From contig CAYRTD010000169.1 in assembly GCA_964426915.1 (NCBI GenBank), positions 1 through 8,340 on the forward strand: a DNA stretch of 8,340 nt. Direction: 5' to 3'. The position numbers and the translations under genes were made by a program. Below the pieces are notes generated by a model, which had not been told where the DNA came from, ran no database searches, and saw only the letters and a program-made list of their open reading frames with translations. This document shows positions 1 through 8,285 of the stretch, piece by piece. Position 1 is the first letter of the stretch; every line of letters starts with the position of its first letter. The stretch is from CAYRTD01 sp964426915. GTDB lineage: Bacteria; Bacteroidota; Bacteroidia; Bacteroidales; GCA-2748055.

Positions 1-2
1 GA

Positions 3-54
3 CGGGATCAGTTCGGCTAAATGATTTTGAAAACCAAAATCATAGTCTCACTGA
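3..54. repeat. 52-bp direct repeat, copy 1
   Basis: This 52-bp stretch is repeated without mismatch at 73-124, a period of 70 bp with an 18-bp spacer (55-72). Inside it is a perfect inverted repeat, ATGATTTTG (21-29) and CAAAATCAT (35-43), around the loop AAAAC. A second nested pair, TCAGT (8-12) and ACTGA (50-54), lies outside it. This copy can be extended to 4-60, because it starts with GGGATC and is followed by GATCCC at 55-60; the unit therefore looks like a small palindromic element with inverted ends. No reading frame is evident. It resembles REP-like or miniature palindromic intergenic elements, but I cannot name a family. Confidence 0.85.
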
Positions 55-72
55 GATCCCTCGGCTATTGTT

Positions 73-124
73 CGGGATCAGTTCGGCTAAATGATTTTGA
101 AAACCAAAATCATAGTCTCACTGA
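73..124. repeat. 52-bp direct repeat, copy 2
   Basis: This is the exact second copy of the repeat at 3-54, with the same hairpin (91-99 and 105-113) and the same outer arms TCAGT (78-82) and ACTGA (120-124). Unlike copy 1 it is not followed by GATCCC. Identity stops at A124, where a different sequence begins that resembles the right-hand hairpin at 8201-8225. It ends 15 bp from the sprA stop codon, so it would be transcribed in any sprA read-through RNA. Complete identity of the two copies suggests recent duplication or sequence homogenisation. Confidence 0.85.
91..113 (-). terminator. Hairpin after sprA, possible terminator
   Basis: Read on the minus strand, ATGATTTTG, loop GTTTT and CAAAATCAT form a perfect 9-bp stem beginning 26 nt past the sprA stop. 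The stem is AT-rich and is followed by TTAGCC rather than a run of T, so it is not a canonical intrinsic terminator. It could still slow polymerase or protect the 3' end of the mRNA. The identical hairpin recurs at 21-43, giving two in tandem. The hairpin is certain as sequence; the terminator role is a guess from position. Confidence 0.3.
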
Positions 125-139
125 CATTATGGACAGACA

Positions 140-3100
140 CTAATTAGTCAGTGTGAATCTCACACTAAACCCAATATTAGTATTCGAGGTGGGATATGAA
201 AGGGAAACAAAGGGATTATTTATTCGCTGGTCATAGAAGAATCTGAGATTAAAACGATCGCTAAGCACATAGTCCATTGTAGTTTTTATGGATATTATTC
301 GCTGTCCAGCGGTGATCTGATCGGTATCTTCAGTGAGTTTCCGGATAACTGTTCTGTTATCTCTTATTGACAGGTCGGCCCGGACATTCAAATCGCTGCG
401 GTACTCTCTGCCATTGATCACAAGAGGGACTTCATTAAACCTATATCCTCCGCCGATGACGATCTCCCTGGAACTTATCTCATTTATCTGACTGTTTGCG
501 GTGCTTAATGCCAGTGTTCTGGATCTTTTAAACTCTACTCTTGAAGTGAGGCTATTTTTCCAGTCCATATTCAAGTCAAAAAGCGGACTGAACTGTTCAT
601 TTATGGAGACCGAACTGGCATCCAGTAAAGGTTGAAAGTTACCTGTTGTGGGGTCAAAAATAAATTGTTCATCCGGGGGATTTGAGATAAATGAACCAAT
701 ATTATATGAAGATCTGTATGCGTGATTAATTGTCAGACTGTTTAAATACCTTTTTACAAACTCAATTCTCGAAAGGCCATCAAAACTTATACGCCAGTTT
801 GGCATCATGTCGAGGAGGGAAGGGAAAAAATCGGTTGAGACCTTGTCGGGTTCTTTTCCTCCGTAAGCTGACATAAATGAGCTGATAAGTACCTGTTGTG
901 AATTCGGACCGAAGCCTTGGTAATATCCTGAGGGAGTTTTTTCCAGATTCGCACCGGGATTATCTCTCATGTATTCGCGAGCAAGTCTTTCTGAAAGCTT
1001 CAGTCTGTATTCATTTTTAAATTTGTCAAAGCTTCCTGAAGAAAAGTCCAGATCCTTGGAATAAATCCGCTCAAAGGCTGTAGGCCAAGAAAGATAAGAC
1101 ATGGAGAAGTTTCCGGTTCGGGTTCTTCCTCTGAGTTCCTGCGGTGGCAAGCTTCCGTCTTTTTCCGCAATAAAAAACTCGCTGTCGTTTTCTGCTTTTA
1201 CCCGGTTAGCTGTTAAATCCACTCTCAATCCTTTAAAAGGTTCAAAAGTAGCCCTTACATTAATTTTTTCTGAGCTGTTGTTCATGTATGGAGTGTTCAG
1301 CAGGGAATCCTTTGATAACCATCCCTTGTCAAATGCCGTTACCGGAAAATTTTTATCCTGAAAACCAAGAATATAATCCCAACCGGGAGCAAAAGCCCCG
1401 TTTTGACGATGTGTGCCCAGATAGTCAGTTTCGGGCAGATATCCAGGGAGCATGGAGCCTTCACTGGAACTATAAGTAAGATTAATGTTTTTAAATCCTG
1501 TGAGTATCCGAAATGTATTTTCCATGATGAAAATCAGGGGATTCTGTCCAAGTTCACGGGTTCCGGTAATTAATACCCGGGCACCTCTTACGTCTCTTTC
1601 CGGAGTAATCTTCACCCTGTTTTCATGGATTATTTCCACATCGGCTTCTACTTTTTGTCCTTCATTGTCGAATACCTCAACCTTAATATCTTCTGTCTTT
1701 AGCTTATGGGTATATGATCTCGGATATTCAACCCTCAGCATCTGGTTGGTTCTTTCATATGTAACTTCGCGGGTTCTCTTATCTTTTTCATCTTGTCTTC
1801 CTCCCTGTTTCTGGTTGAGGTTTTTCAGATAAGGAACTTTATTGTATAGGTTGGTCATGTTAAGCTGACCGTTTAATTGAACGGTATTAGAATTTCTTAT
1901 TGTATTTCCAAGTTCAATATCAGGATCTTCCAATATGGGCCCTACATCCCAGCCATAGGTTGCATTATATCGGGAGGACAGGTTAATCCAGTTAAAGAAG
2001 GGGATTTTATTCAGCGGAAGATTATAGGTAGCGTTGATCTGATGGGTATAATTGATGGTTCTGCCAAAATTGTAGATCTCCTGCAGAATGCTATCTCTTT
2101 TTGCCTGGTATTCGTCTTCATATTTATTCATCCGGCCCTGCGGTTCGTCAATACGGGCAATATTGGTAGCTGAAAAGTCCAGTTTAAGGGATCTTGTAAG
2201 GTCAAATTTAAGATCATAATAACGGTTCCAAAGGAAATCTTTTTTAAAGGTAGGATCAATTTCAAGTAAAGGATTACTGAGGTTGCGGAGTTTTTTCTCC
2301 ATATAAGCCCTGTTCAGATCCGTGCGGAATGATAGTCGGGAGGGCATATAATAAAAATTAAAATCTCTTAGAAGCCGGAGATATGGGGATCTGAATATTT
2401 CGGATTTTGCAAAAGGCGTTACATTCCTGGGCCGGGTATTAAAATTGTAGCTGAGTGACCCTCTGATATTTCTCTGGGTATAAAAGTCTGTTCCAACATT
2501 CCGGCTGAATACTTCATTAAAAGAATAGGAAGCAGACCAGTTAGCCAGATCGTAAATACGGGGTTTCCCTTTTTGCTTTACCACTCTTACATTGGTGAAA
2601 TTAAGGCTTTTTCGCCGGGCATAGTCCTGGGAAATTTCTTTTATTGAATCTCTATCAGTATCAGTTTCCGCATTCCTTAATGCAGCTTTTAGGGGAATGT
2701 CGGGATCAGTGGGATTATATTCAGGGTTGATAATTGATTCCGAATAGCCTGCATACATGGGTATGGAAACACCCATTTTTTCCGGAAAGAATTTCCCCAA
2801 TTCAACATTCCCGGAAACATCGTATTCCAGTACCTGCTCCTGGTCCCGTTCTTGAACTTTTTTCTCTATACTTCCAAACCCTGGTGTACTAGTGTTTCCA
2901 GAAAAATTAACAGTAGCAAAATCGGCCAGTTGGGTTGTGATTCTGCCGTTGGCAGCCCATCCTCCACGTTCATTGAATTCCGATAATCTCAATTCATTAA
3001 GCCATATTTCCCCCGATTTCGGCATTCCGTCATCCGCCTGCCTGTTACTTCCTGATTTCGGATTCCGGACTCCTATCATGATTGTTCTTATGTTGGCCAT

Positions 3101-6100
3101 GTTCGGATTTCCTGAAATGCTCACTTTATTTCCTTTTTCATCGAAGAAAGGAAATACAGTAGTGATCTCCACTTCGCTCTCCGGATCTCTCATTGCATTA
3201 TTTCTTGCCTGTTTCGCTCTTTGAAACACTTGCAAATCGATCTCAAAACGGTTTTCCCTTGGCCATACAATCAGCCGATCAGCCTCCTCATCGTTATCGT
3301 AGTTTCCCGGAGGAGCAGGCGGGGTGAGCTTTAGGGGAACTTCATATTCATAGAAGTTATTCTTATAATCCGATCCAAGCCTTATAAAAGCTGTCAGCTC
3401 ATAGTCCTGAAGCATGCTGCCTTCGATAGCTTCGGCATGAGTTTCCATTTCTATTTTATTATACTGTCTGATATCAAGTCTAACATTTTTATATGCAGCA
3501 CGCGCATCACCATCTTCCAGTTCATTTACTTTAAGAACAATAGACTGCTCATTTAATTGACGTATCTGGGGTTGTGTAGGGTCAATTACCCTGGTAATGC
3601 CCGGAGGCAATACATAGTTAACCGGTTCTTTTCCTGCATTTTCTTCAATGTTGACTGCCGAAATGTCGAAACTTCCCTGAGAAGGTTCGGAGCCTGTCCA
3701 GTATTCACCTCCTTCTGTAAACGAAAGATTATACTTTCTCCATTCTCCGCGTACAAGGTGTAGCTTGGCGAAGCGTAAAAAAGTGGAGTCTTCAAAATTG
3801 GTGAGAAACATCCTCATAAAACGTATGGATTTGAAATCCTGTATATCTCCGACTGTTCTTTCATAATCGGCTACAGGTACTCTGAACTGATACCACGTCA
3901 CATTTGATTTTTCACCATTCTCGAACTCTACTTCATCCACCTGTTTGTCGACAATAAAATTACGTCCGATCGCAAGATCTTCCGGGCGAAGGCTGACACG
4001 ATAGGCGTAATAACTTTCACTTTCGCTTAGGGTATTGTCGCGGTTTATATCCTCCACATTCGGAATGGTGGAACCTGTGGTGGGGTAACTTTCATCAGAT
4101 TGCTCGGATGTTGGAGAGTTATTCTCCAGGCCATTATATTTTTTGTAGCGTGCAAGTATCCCCAGTTCCTGTTCATCATAATCCGAACCCCTGTAGTAAT
4201 GGAAGTTGTCATTTGCGGGGTCGTTTTCCAGCTTCGCATATGCTTCAGGAGTAAGGATTTCCCTCATGTCATCGAGGAAACTTTTGAAAAAAGATCTTTC
4301 ATCATCATCGCTTAGACCATCCAGCCCGACATCCTGGTATTGACGAGCTTCGATTTCGTTGTTGAAAGCATTAACCAGTGACTGCACCAGGGGAACCCGA
4401 CCCCATACGGTTGTATCTACCTGTGTAATAACCTCAGTTGCAGGGAGTCCGTTTTCAAAAGCTTTCCTGGAATCTTTAAGCACATCTTCTGATATATTTC
4501 CAAGGTTAAAGAAAAGGTCTCCGCCAGGGTTATCGTGGTCTTCCACATATGGATCCATAAGCCAGAATTCAATAAATTCAATATTCGCGGCTTCAAAGTC
4601 GTTTGATTGAATTTCCCTCATAACCCCTCCCCAGCGATCCTCGGGATTAAGCAGCGATCCGTCGGGACTCACATTAATATTGTCAAAATTATAAGGGCCT
4701 CTTTCCTGTGGATAATAGGCAACGTTAAGGACGGAAATGTTGGTGGGAAAATTATTCGGAGTTTCTTTTTCCGGAAATATGTCTTTTTCAAATACTTCCC
4801 TTACGTAATGGCTTGACTGAAGGTCTGGATTATTTTTTAGGTGACCGGGGGTAAGGGAAGTGTTCCTGGTGAATAAGGGGTCGATAATATACCAGGCTAT
4901 CCTTGCACGACCGAATCCATAACGAAGATCATTACTCAGTTCGGCTTCAGGGAAATACCCCACCGGAGCGCTGGCCAGCGACCAGGCAGCAAATGATTTC
5001 AGATCAATTGTAGTCTCGCTGCCTTCAAAATCATCTATATAGGCATTACCATCTTTTTCGATAGCCCTGGAGTGGCCGGGAATCAAATGAGCAAATTCTC
5101 CCACAAGTGTAACAGTCGACGGTTCCTTGGTTTCTATCAATGGAATTTTGTCGACAAGCGATGTCAGGAACTGGGAACGGGTCCTGTATGAAGTATTCAG
5201 TCCCCAGATGGTATTTGAGATGGGTTCATCACCAATACTCACTTTCTGGGTCAGCGGACGTTCAGTCAGGTTCATTATAGTAGCCCCTATATTGAAATCG
5301 TCCGAAATTTTGTAATCAAAGTGGGAACCGATGAGTGTTTTTGTTTGTATATTGAAAAGAGAATTGCTTTCCAGAGAGATTTTCACGGGGGTTCCGGATT
5401 CCATAATGCCCTGATTGATAATGGTAACCCTTCCCAGAGTGTAATCCACTGTGAAATCAACACCTTCCGTTAACCTCCTGCCTCCTGCTGTCACATTCAC
5501 TGAGCCCTGGGGTACATTCATTGCATTTAGCATAATCTCTGAACTGGAAGACGACTGATAAAAACCGGCCAGTTTAAACTTGCTTTTTTCTGCGAGCTGC
5601 TGTGCTTTTGTTTTTGTGGAATCGTACAGAGCGTCAAATACATACTGGTCAACAACGCTTTCAACATCTTCTGTAATGTTATTTCTGATTATCCCTTCCA
5701 GATAATCACCGAAAGGCTCAAGCACCGGAAAAAATACCCGTCCATTATCAGGCGTTATTGTTATACCCCTTAAATAGTCAAACAGGCCATCGGGGTATGG
5801 ATCATTGTTGGAATTAAGGTTGTCAAGATTTAAGAGCCTGAGAAGAATCTTTTTATTCAGGTCACCTTCTGGTATGTAGTTAAGTTCATTTCCGGTTTTG
5901 TCGTCCTGATAAAGAACATCAAGCGTGAAATCTTTCTCATTTACCTGATAGGCACCAATTGCATAGACGTTTTTCATCATAAGATCCCATGTAGGGGCTG
6001 CCGGTGTAAAATTAGTACCCTTTATAAGTTTCAGGTAAAGAGCGTCGGGGGCATTTACCCCTGCTGATGAGGATAGTTCCCCTACACGGTATGTGCGGCC

Positions 6101-7573
6101 ATTGTAAGTATATTCATATGCCACGGCAAGTACTTCATCGGAACTCAGAGCGGAGTTCAGGGAGATATAACCAAGTTTTTGATTCAGGTCGTATTCTCTG
6201 GGGTTGAGTCTTCTTGCATTTCCTATCTTTTCGTAATCCTTACCCAGATTAAAATCCGCCAAAACCGAGGTGACATTATTTATGTTTCTTGCCCCTGAAT
6301 ATGCTCCGGTGGTCATCTGTTCATAAAGATTATTTTTCTCATTTCTGGGCCAGTTACCTCCTTCTGAGGGAACCGGTTGAAAAGCGGAATTATAGGGGGT
6401 GGGTTCTCCCAGATCCGTAAAGGCCACCATATTTCTTGATTCCTCAAAGTTGTTTGTTTTGTTGGTTATCCAGACCTCGATTCGGGTTATGTTAACCCCT
6501 GAATTAATAATGGGAAGGTTCTCCAGTGCCTCATTGTAACTATTTCTGAAATATTCAGAGAGGAAGTAGTGCTTGTTGGCATCATAATTATCCGAGCTTA
6601 CTTCAAAATCCTGTATCTGAGCACCACCCTGAACTTCTATGACAGAGGATTCCCCCCTCTGCTGGCTAAAAACAGTTGTCATGGTGAGCTTGCCAAACTG
6701 CATTTCCGTTTTTAACCCAAAAAGACTTTGACTTCCCGTTATAAGAGAACCGGTTAGTGGGAGAGATACGTTACCGGCTTCGATCTTTTTTATGATCTCA
6801 TCTTCTTTACCGGTATATTCAAGCTTGGTTTTGTTTTCAAAGTCGAATGTAGCTTCAGTATTGTAATTAACATCCAGCTGCATTTTGTCGCCTATGGAAC
6901 CGGAAACATTCATCAGGATTTTTTCTTCAAAGGTAAAAGAGGGTGTTCGTCTTAATCTTTCTGATATTGTCGGATTATCTATTTTGGACATATTGAATCC
7001 AAAAATGAGTTCCGCACTTCCTGCAGGAGTTATGTTTATGGCGTTGGAACCGAAAACCCTGTCAAATCCTTCACCCCCAATGTTTATCTCCGGAATAAAA
7101 CCCGCTTCACTTTCTATATTCTCACCGGTGGATTTTAATTGCCAGTAATCATTTTTTGCTCTTCGCATTTCATATTCGAAATATTCCTCCTGGCTCATGG
7201 TATTGGGAAGGCGGTAATAACTTCTGCCGATTTTTTCCGAAAATTGATAGGTGCCTGTAGCCGGATCGTATTCTATTACAGTTTCCACATTGGAAGGTTT
7301 TTTTCCGTAAAGTGGTGAATCGTCGCCGGGAGAATCTGTAAGAGGATAGTATGATTTTCTATTGAAAGGAAATTGAAGGTCTGTAGTGTCGGGGGGTTGT
7401 ATTTTTAATGTAAATTCCGGAAGGGGTTTATAGAGATAATTCCCGCCATCATCCGCGTATGTGGCGGGTGATGCCATTATCAGGATTACAGTAAAGACCA
7501 GCGCAATGATATTTACAAAAATGCTTCTCAAAAACGGAGGATTACAAAAGTTTAAGCGCTTGTTTAACAACAT
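140..7573 (-). CDS. sprA: Type IX secretion system outer-membrane translocon SprA (Sov)
   Basis: SprA, called Sov in Porphyromonas gingivalis, is the giant beta-barrel pore by which T9SS cargo crosses the outer membrane; known structures show a 36-strand barrel with partner proteins including PorV. The predicted protein has 2477 residues, in the family's usual range of about 2400-2500. Numbering from ATG 7573, a signal peptide has a hydrophobic core at about residues 18-34 and a likely cut after Ala40 (ATYA/DD). Family landmarks follow in order: YRLPNTMSQEEY (120-131), FDRVFG (170-175) opening a conserved strand-rich N-terminal region, DPYPDGLFDY (591-600) before GRVFFPVLEPFG, AYIDDFEG (844-851), acidic loops at 1081-1092 and 1175-1186, EIWLNELRLSEF (1522-1533) and LPGYLP near 2042-2047. 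The end, SYPTSNTNIGFSVRFTLTN, is typical of a terminal barrel strand. No frameshift or internal stop is seen. A TTG start at 7579 would add two residues; TTG 7531 would also keep the signal peptide. No Shine-Dalgarno sequence helps decide. The gene overlaps ruvA by 32 bp, suggesting co-transcription. Confidence 0.96.
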   Translation of the reverse strand: MLLNKRLNFCNPPFLRSIFVNIIALVFTVILIMASPATYADDGGNYLYKPLPEFTLKIQPPDTTDLQFPFNRKSYYPLTDSPGDDSPLYGKKPSNVETVIEYDPATGTYQFSEKIGRSYYRLPNTMSQEEYFEYEMRRAKNDYWQLKSTGENIESEAGFIPEINIGGEGFDRVFGSNAINITPAGSAELIFGFNMSKIDNPTISERLRRTPSFTFEEKILMNVSGSIGDKMQLDVNYNTEATFDFENKTKLEYTGKEDEIIKKIEAGNVSLPLTGSLITGSQSLFGLKTEMQFGKLTMTTVFSQQRGESSVIEVQGGAQIQDFEVSSDNYDANKHYFLSEYFRNSYNEALENLPIINSGVNITRIEVWITNKTNNFEESRNMVAFTDLGEPTPYNSAFQPVPSEGGNWPRNEKNNLYEQMTTGAYSGARNINNVTSVLADFNLGKDYEKIGNARRLNPREYDLNQKLGYISLNSALSSDEVLAVAYEYTYNGRTYRVGELSSSAGVNAPDALYLKLIKGTNFTPAAPTWDLMMKNVYAIGAYQVNEKDFTLDVLYQDDKTGNELNYIPEGDLNKKILLRLLNLDNLNSNNDPYPDGLFDYLRGITITPDNGRVFFPVLEPFGDYLEGIIRNNITEDVESVVDQYVFDALYDSTKTKAQQLAEKSKFKLAGFYQSSSSSEIMLNAMNVPQGSVNVTAGGRRLTEGVDFTVDYTLGRVTIINQGIMESGTPVKISLESNSLFNIQTKTLIGSHFDYKISDDFNIGATIMNLTERPLTQKVSIGDEPISNTIWGLNTSYRTRSQFLTSLVDKIPLIETKEPSTVTLVGEFAHLIPGHSRAIEKDGNAYIDDFEGSETTIDLKSFAAWSLASAPVGYFPEAELSNDLRYGFGRARIAWYIIDPLFTRNTSLTPGHLKNNPDLQSSHYVREVFEKDIFPEKETPNNFPTNISVLNVAYYPQERGPYNFDNINVSPDGSLLNPEDRWGGVMREIQSNDFEAANIEFIEFWLMDPYVEDHDNPGGDLFFNLGNISEDVLKDSRKAFENGLPATEVITQVDTTVWGRVPLVQSLVNAFNNEIEARQYQDVGLDGLSDDDERSFFKSFLDDMREILTPEAYAKLENDPANDNFHYYRGSDYDEQELGILARYKKYNGLENNSPTSEQSDESYPTTGSTIPNVEDINRDNTLSESESYYAYRVSLRPEDLAIGRNFIVDKQVDEVEFENGEKSNVTWYQFRVPVADYERTVGDIQDFKSIRFMRMFLTNFEDSTFLRFAKLHLVRGEWRKYNLSFTEGGEYWTGSEPSQGSFDISAVNIEENAGKEPVNYVLPPGITRVIDPTQPQIRQLNEQSIVLKVNELEDGDARAAYKNVRLDIRQYNKIEMETHAEAIEGSMLQDYELTAFIRLGSDYKNNFYEYEVPLKLTPPAPPGNYDNDEEADRLIVWPRENRFEIDLQVFQRAKQARNNAMRDPESEVEITTVFPFFDEKGNKVSISGNPNMANIRTIMIGVRNPKSGSNRQADDGMPKSGEIWLNELRLSEFNERGGWAANGRITTQLADFATVNFSGNTSTPGFGSIEKKVQERDQEQVLEYDVSGNVELGKFFPEKMGVSIPMYAGYSESIINPEYNPTDPDIPLKAALRNAETDTDRDSIKEISQDYARRKSLNFTNVRVVKQKGKPRIYDLANWSASYSFNEVFSRNVGTDFYTQRNIRGSLSYNFNTRPRNVTPFAKSEIFRSPYLRLLRDFNFYYMPSRLSFRTDLNRAYMEKKLRNLSNPLLEIDPTFKKDFLWNRYYDLKFDLTRSLKLDFSATNIARIDEPQGRMNKYEDEYQAKRDSILQEIYNFGRTINYTHQINATYNLPLNKIPFFNWINLSSRYNATYGWDVGPILEDPDIELGNTIRNSNTVQLNGQLNMTNLYNKVPYLKNLNQKQGGRQDEKDKRTREVTYERTNQMLRVEYPRSYTHKLKTEDIKVEVFDNEGQKVEADVEIIHENRVKITPERDVRGARVLITGTRELGQNPLIFIMENTFRILTGFKNINLTYSSSEGSMLPGYLPETDYLGTHRQNGAFAPGWDYILGFQDKNFPVTAFDKGWLSKDSLLNTPYMNNSSEKINVRATFEPFKGLRVDLTANRVKAENDSEFFIAEKDGSLPPQELRGRTRTGNFSMSYLSWPTAFERIYSKDLDFSSGSFDKFKNEYRLKLSERLAREYMRDNPGANLEKTPSGYYQGFGPNSQQVLISSFMSAYGGKEPDKVSTDFFPSLLDMMPNWRISFDGLSRIEFVKRYLNSLTINHAYRSSYNIGSFISNPPDEQFIFDPTTGNFQPLLDASSVSINEQFSPLFDLNMDWKNSLTSRVEFKRSRTLALSTANSQINEISSREIVIGGGYRFNEVPLVINGREYRSDLNVRADLSIRDNRTVIRKLTEDTDQITAGQRIISIKTTMDYVLSDRFNLRFFYDQRINNPFVSLSYPTSNTNIGFSVRFTLTN
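7452..7573 (-). other. SprA signal peptide coding region
   Basis: The first 40 codons of sprA encode a Sec-type signal peptide: a long polar start with Lys5, Arg6 and Arg16, a hydrophobic core (IFVNIIALVFTVILIMA), then SPATYA with small residues at -3 and -1 before DDGG. There is no lipobox cysteine near the cut, so signal peptidase I rather than lipoprotein processing is expected. This fits an outer-membrane beta-barrel. The polar start is longer than usual, which is why the alternative TTG start at 7531 stays possible. The cleavage site is inferred by eye. Confidence 0.8.
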
Positions 7574-8123
7574 ATTCAACAGTCAGGCCAGGTTCTTTGG
7601 CCAATAAATTACTGACGACTTTTTCTGCCTGTTTTTTTCCAAATCCAAGTGCTATTAAAGCAGATAACGCTTCTTCACGGATAGTATTGCGTTCGGTAAG
7701 GAATAATTCATCAATATTAACACCTTTTGCGATCTTATCTTTAAGGTCTACAATGATGCGTTGAGCTGTTTTCCCGCCAATACCTTTGATCCCCTGCAGA
7801 ATGGAAACATTTCCCTGCATAATTGCCTGTGTGACCTCCTCCGGATTCAGGGATGACAGGATCATTCTGGCAGTATTGGCGCCAATTCCGCTAACTGAAA
7901 TCAAGAGCCTGAAAATTTCGCGCTCCTGTTTGGTGTGAAATCCATACAGGATATTTGCATCTTCCCGGATCACCTGATGGATATAAACCCGGGAAACTCC
8001 TTCAGCGGCCAGGCCCGAGTAGGTAAAAAGTGATATGTTAATGTAGTAACCGGTTCCGCCTTCCTGTAGTACAAGATAAGCCGGAGTTTTTTCAATGATC
8101 CTACCCTCTATAAATTCAAACAT
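7542..8123 (-). CDS. ruvA: Holliday junction branch migration protein RuvA
   Basis: RuvA binds the four-way Holliday junction and loads the RuvB helicase during recombinational repair; RuvC then cuts the junction. The 193-residue length is normal (about 190-205). Residues 1-63 form the OB-fold domain beginning MFEFIEGRI, and contain VIREDANILYGF (51-62), where Glu54 and Asp55 match the acidic pin of Escherichia coli RuvA that separates strands at the crossover. Two helix-hairpin-helix motifs follow: SGIGANTA (78-85) and KGIGGKTAQRI (113-123), the DNA-backbone-binding pair. After a linker (about 132-147), residues 148-193 form the C-terminal domain that contacts RuvB, including ALGFGKKQAEKVV. 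The start is ATG 8123, with no Shine-Dalgarno motif, as is usual in Bacteroidota. Its last ten codons overlap the start of sprA in another frame. Neither ruvB nor ruvC is in the window. Confidence 0.97.
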   Translation of the reverse strand: MFEFIEGRIIEKTPAYLVLQEGGTGYYINISLFTYSGLAAEGVSRVYIHQVIREDANILYGFHTKQEREIFRLLISVSGIGANTARMILSSLNPEEVTQAIMQGNVSILQGIKGIGGKTAQRIIVDLKDKIAKGVNIDELFLTERNTIREEALSALIALGFGKKQAEKVVSNLLAKEPGLTVEYVVKQALKLL

Positions 8124-8138
8124 ATGGAAACTTTTGGT

Positions 8139-8170
8139 TAAAATTAGTGAATTTTAGAGATTAAGCAATA
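8139..8170 (-). promoter_or_regulatory. Possible ruvA-sprA promoter (Bacteroidota type)
   Basis: On the minus strand, TATTG (8170-8166) is followed after 19 nt by TAATTTTA (8146-8139). This resembles the Bacteroidota housekeeping promoter, whose -33 box is TTTG or TTG and whose -7 box is TAnnTTTG; the -7 match is 7 of 8 and the spacing is normal. It would give a very short leader before the ruvA ATG at 8123. The region is AT-rich, so chance matches are likely, and this is a weak call. Confidence 0.3.
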
Positions 8171-8200
8171 AAAGGACTTGTAGCTTTTCCACAATTGATT

Positions 8201-8240
8201 ACTTTATTGACGGACTCTAAGTAGTGTCCGTCAATAAAGT
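8201..8240. repeat. 40-nt near-perfect inverted repeat upstream of ruvA
   Basis: ACTTTATTGACGGAC (8201-8215) is exactly reverse-complementary to GTCCGTCAATAAAGT (8226-8240). The stem extends inward past one T-T mismatch by two more pairs, leaving an AAGT loop: 18 positions with 17 paired. Neither strand has a T run after the hairpin, so it is not a standard terminator, although it could separate the ruvA operon from whatever lies beyond. The first arm and loop resemble 124-148 at the far end of the window. It may be a palindromic repeat or two facing ends of a lost mobile element. Confidence 0.85.
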
Positions 8241-8285
8241 CAAGTGTTTGATTCAGAAAGTCGGGTGTCTGGATCATAACCGAAC

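Noticed and set aside
3..124. CRISPR array
   Set aside because: There are only two repeats of 52 bp with an 18-bp spacer; the repeat is too long, the spacer too short and internally repetitive, and no cas gene is present.
139..148. Palindrome ACTAATTAGT over the sprA stop codon as a terminator
   Set aside because: It has no loop and no T run, and part of it is coding sequence; it is better treated as part of the 124-148 repeat similarity.
1101..7148. Many short open frames on both strands inside 1101-7148 (about 60-115 codons)
   Set aside because: They all lie within sprA in other frames, show no family motif, and are expected by chance in a 7.4-kb gene of this composition.
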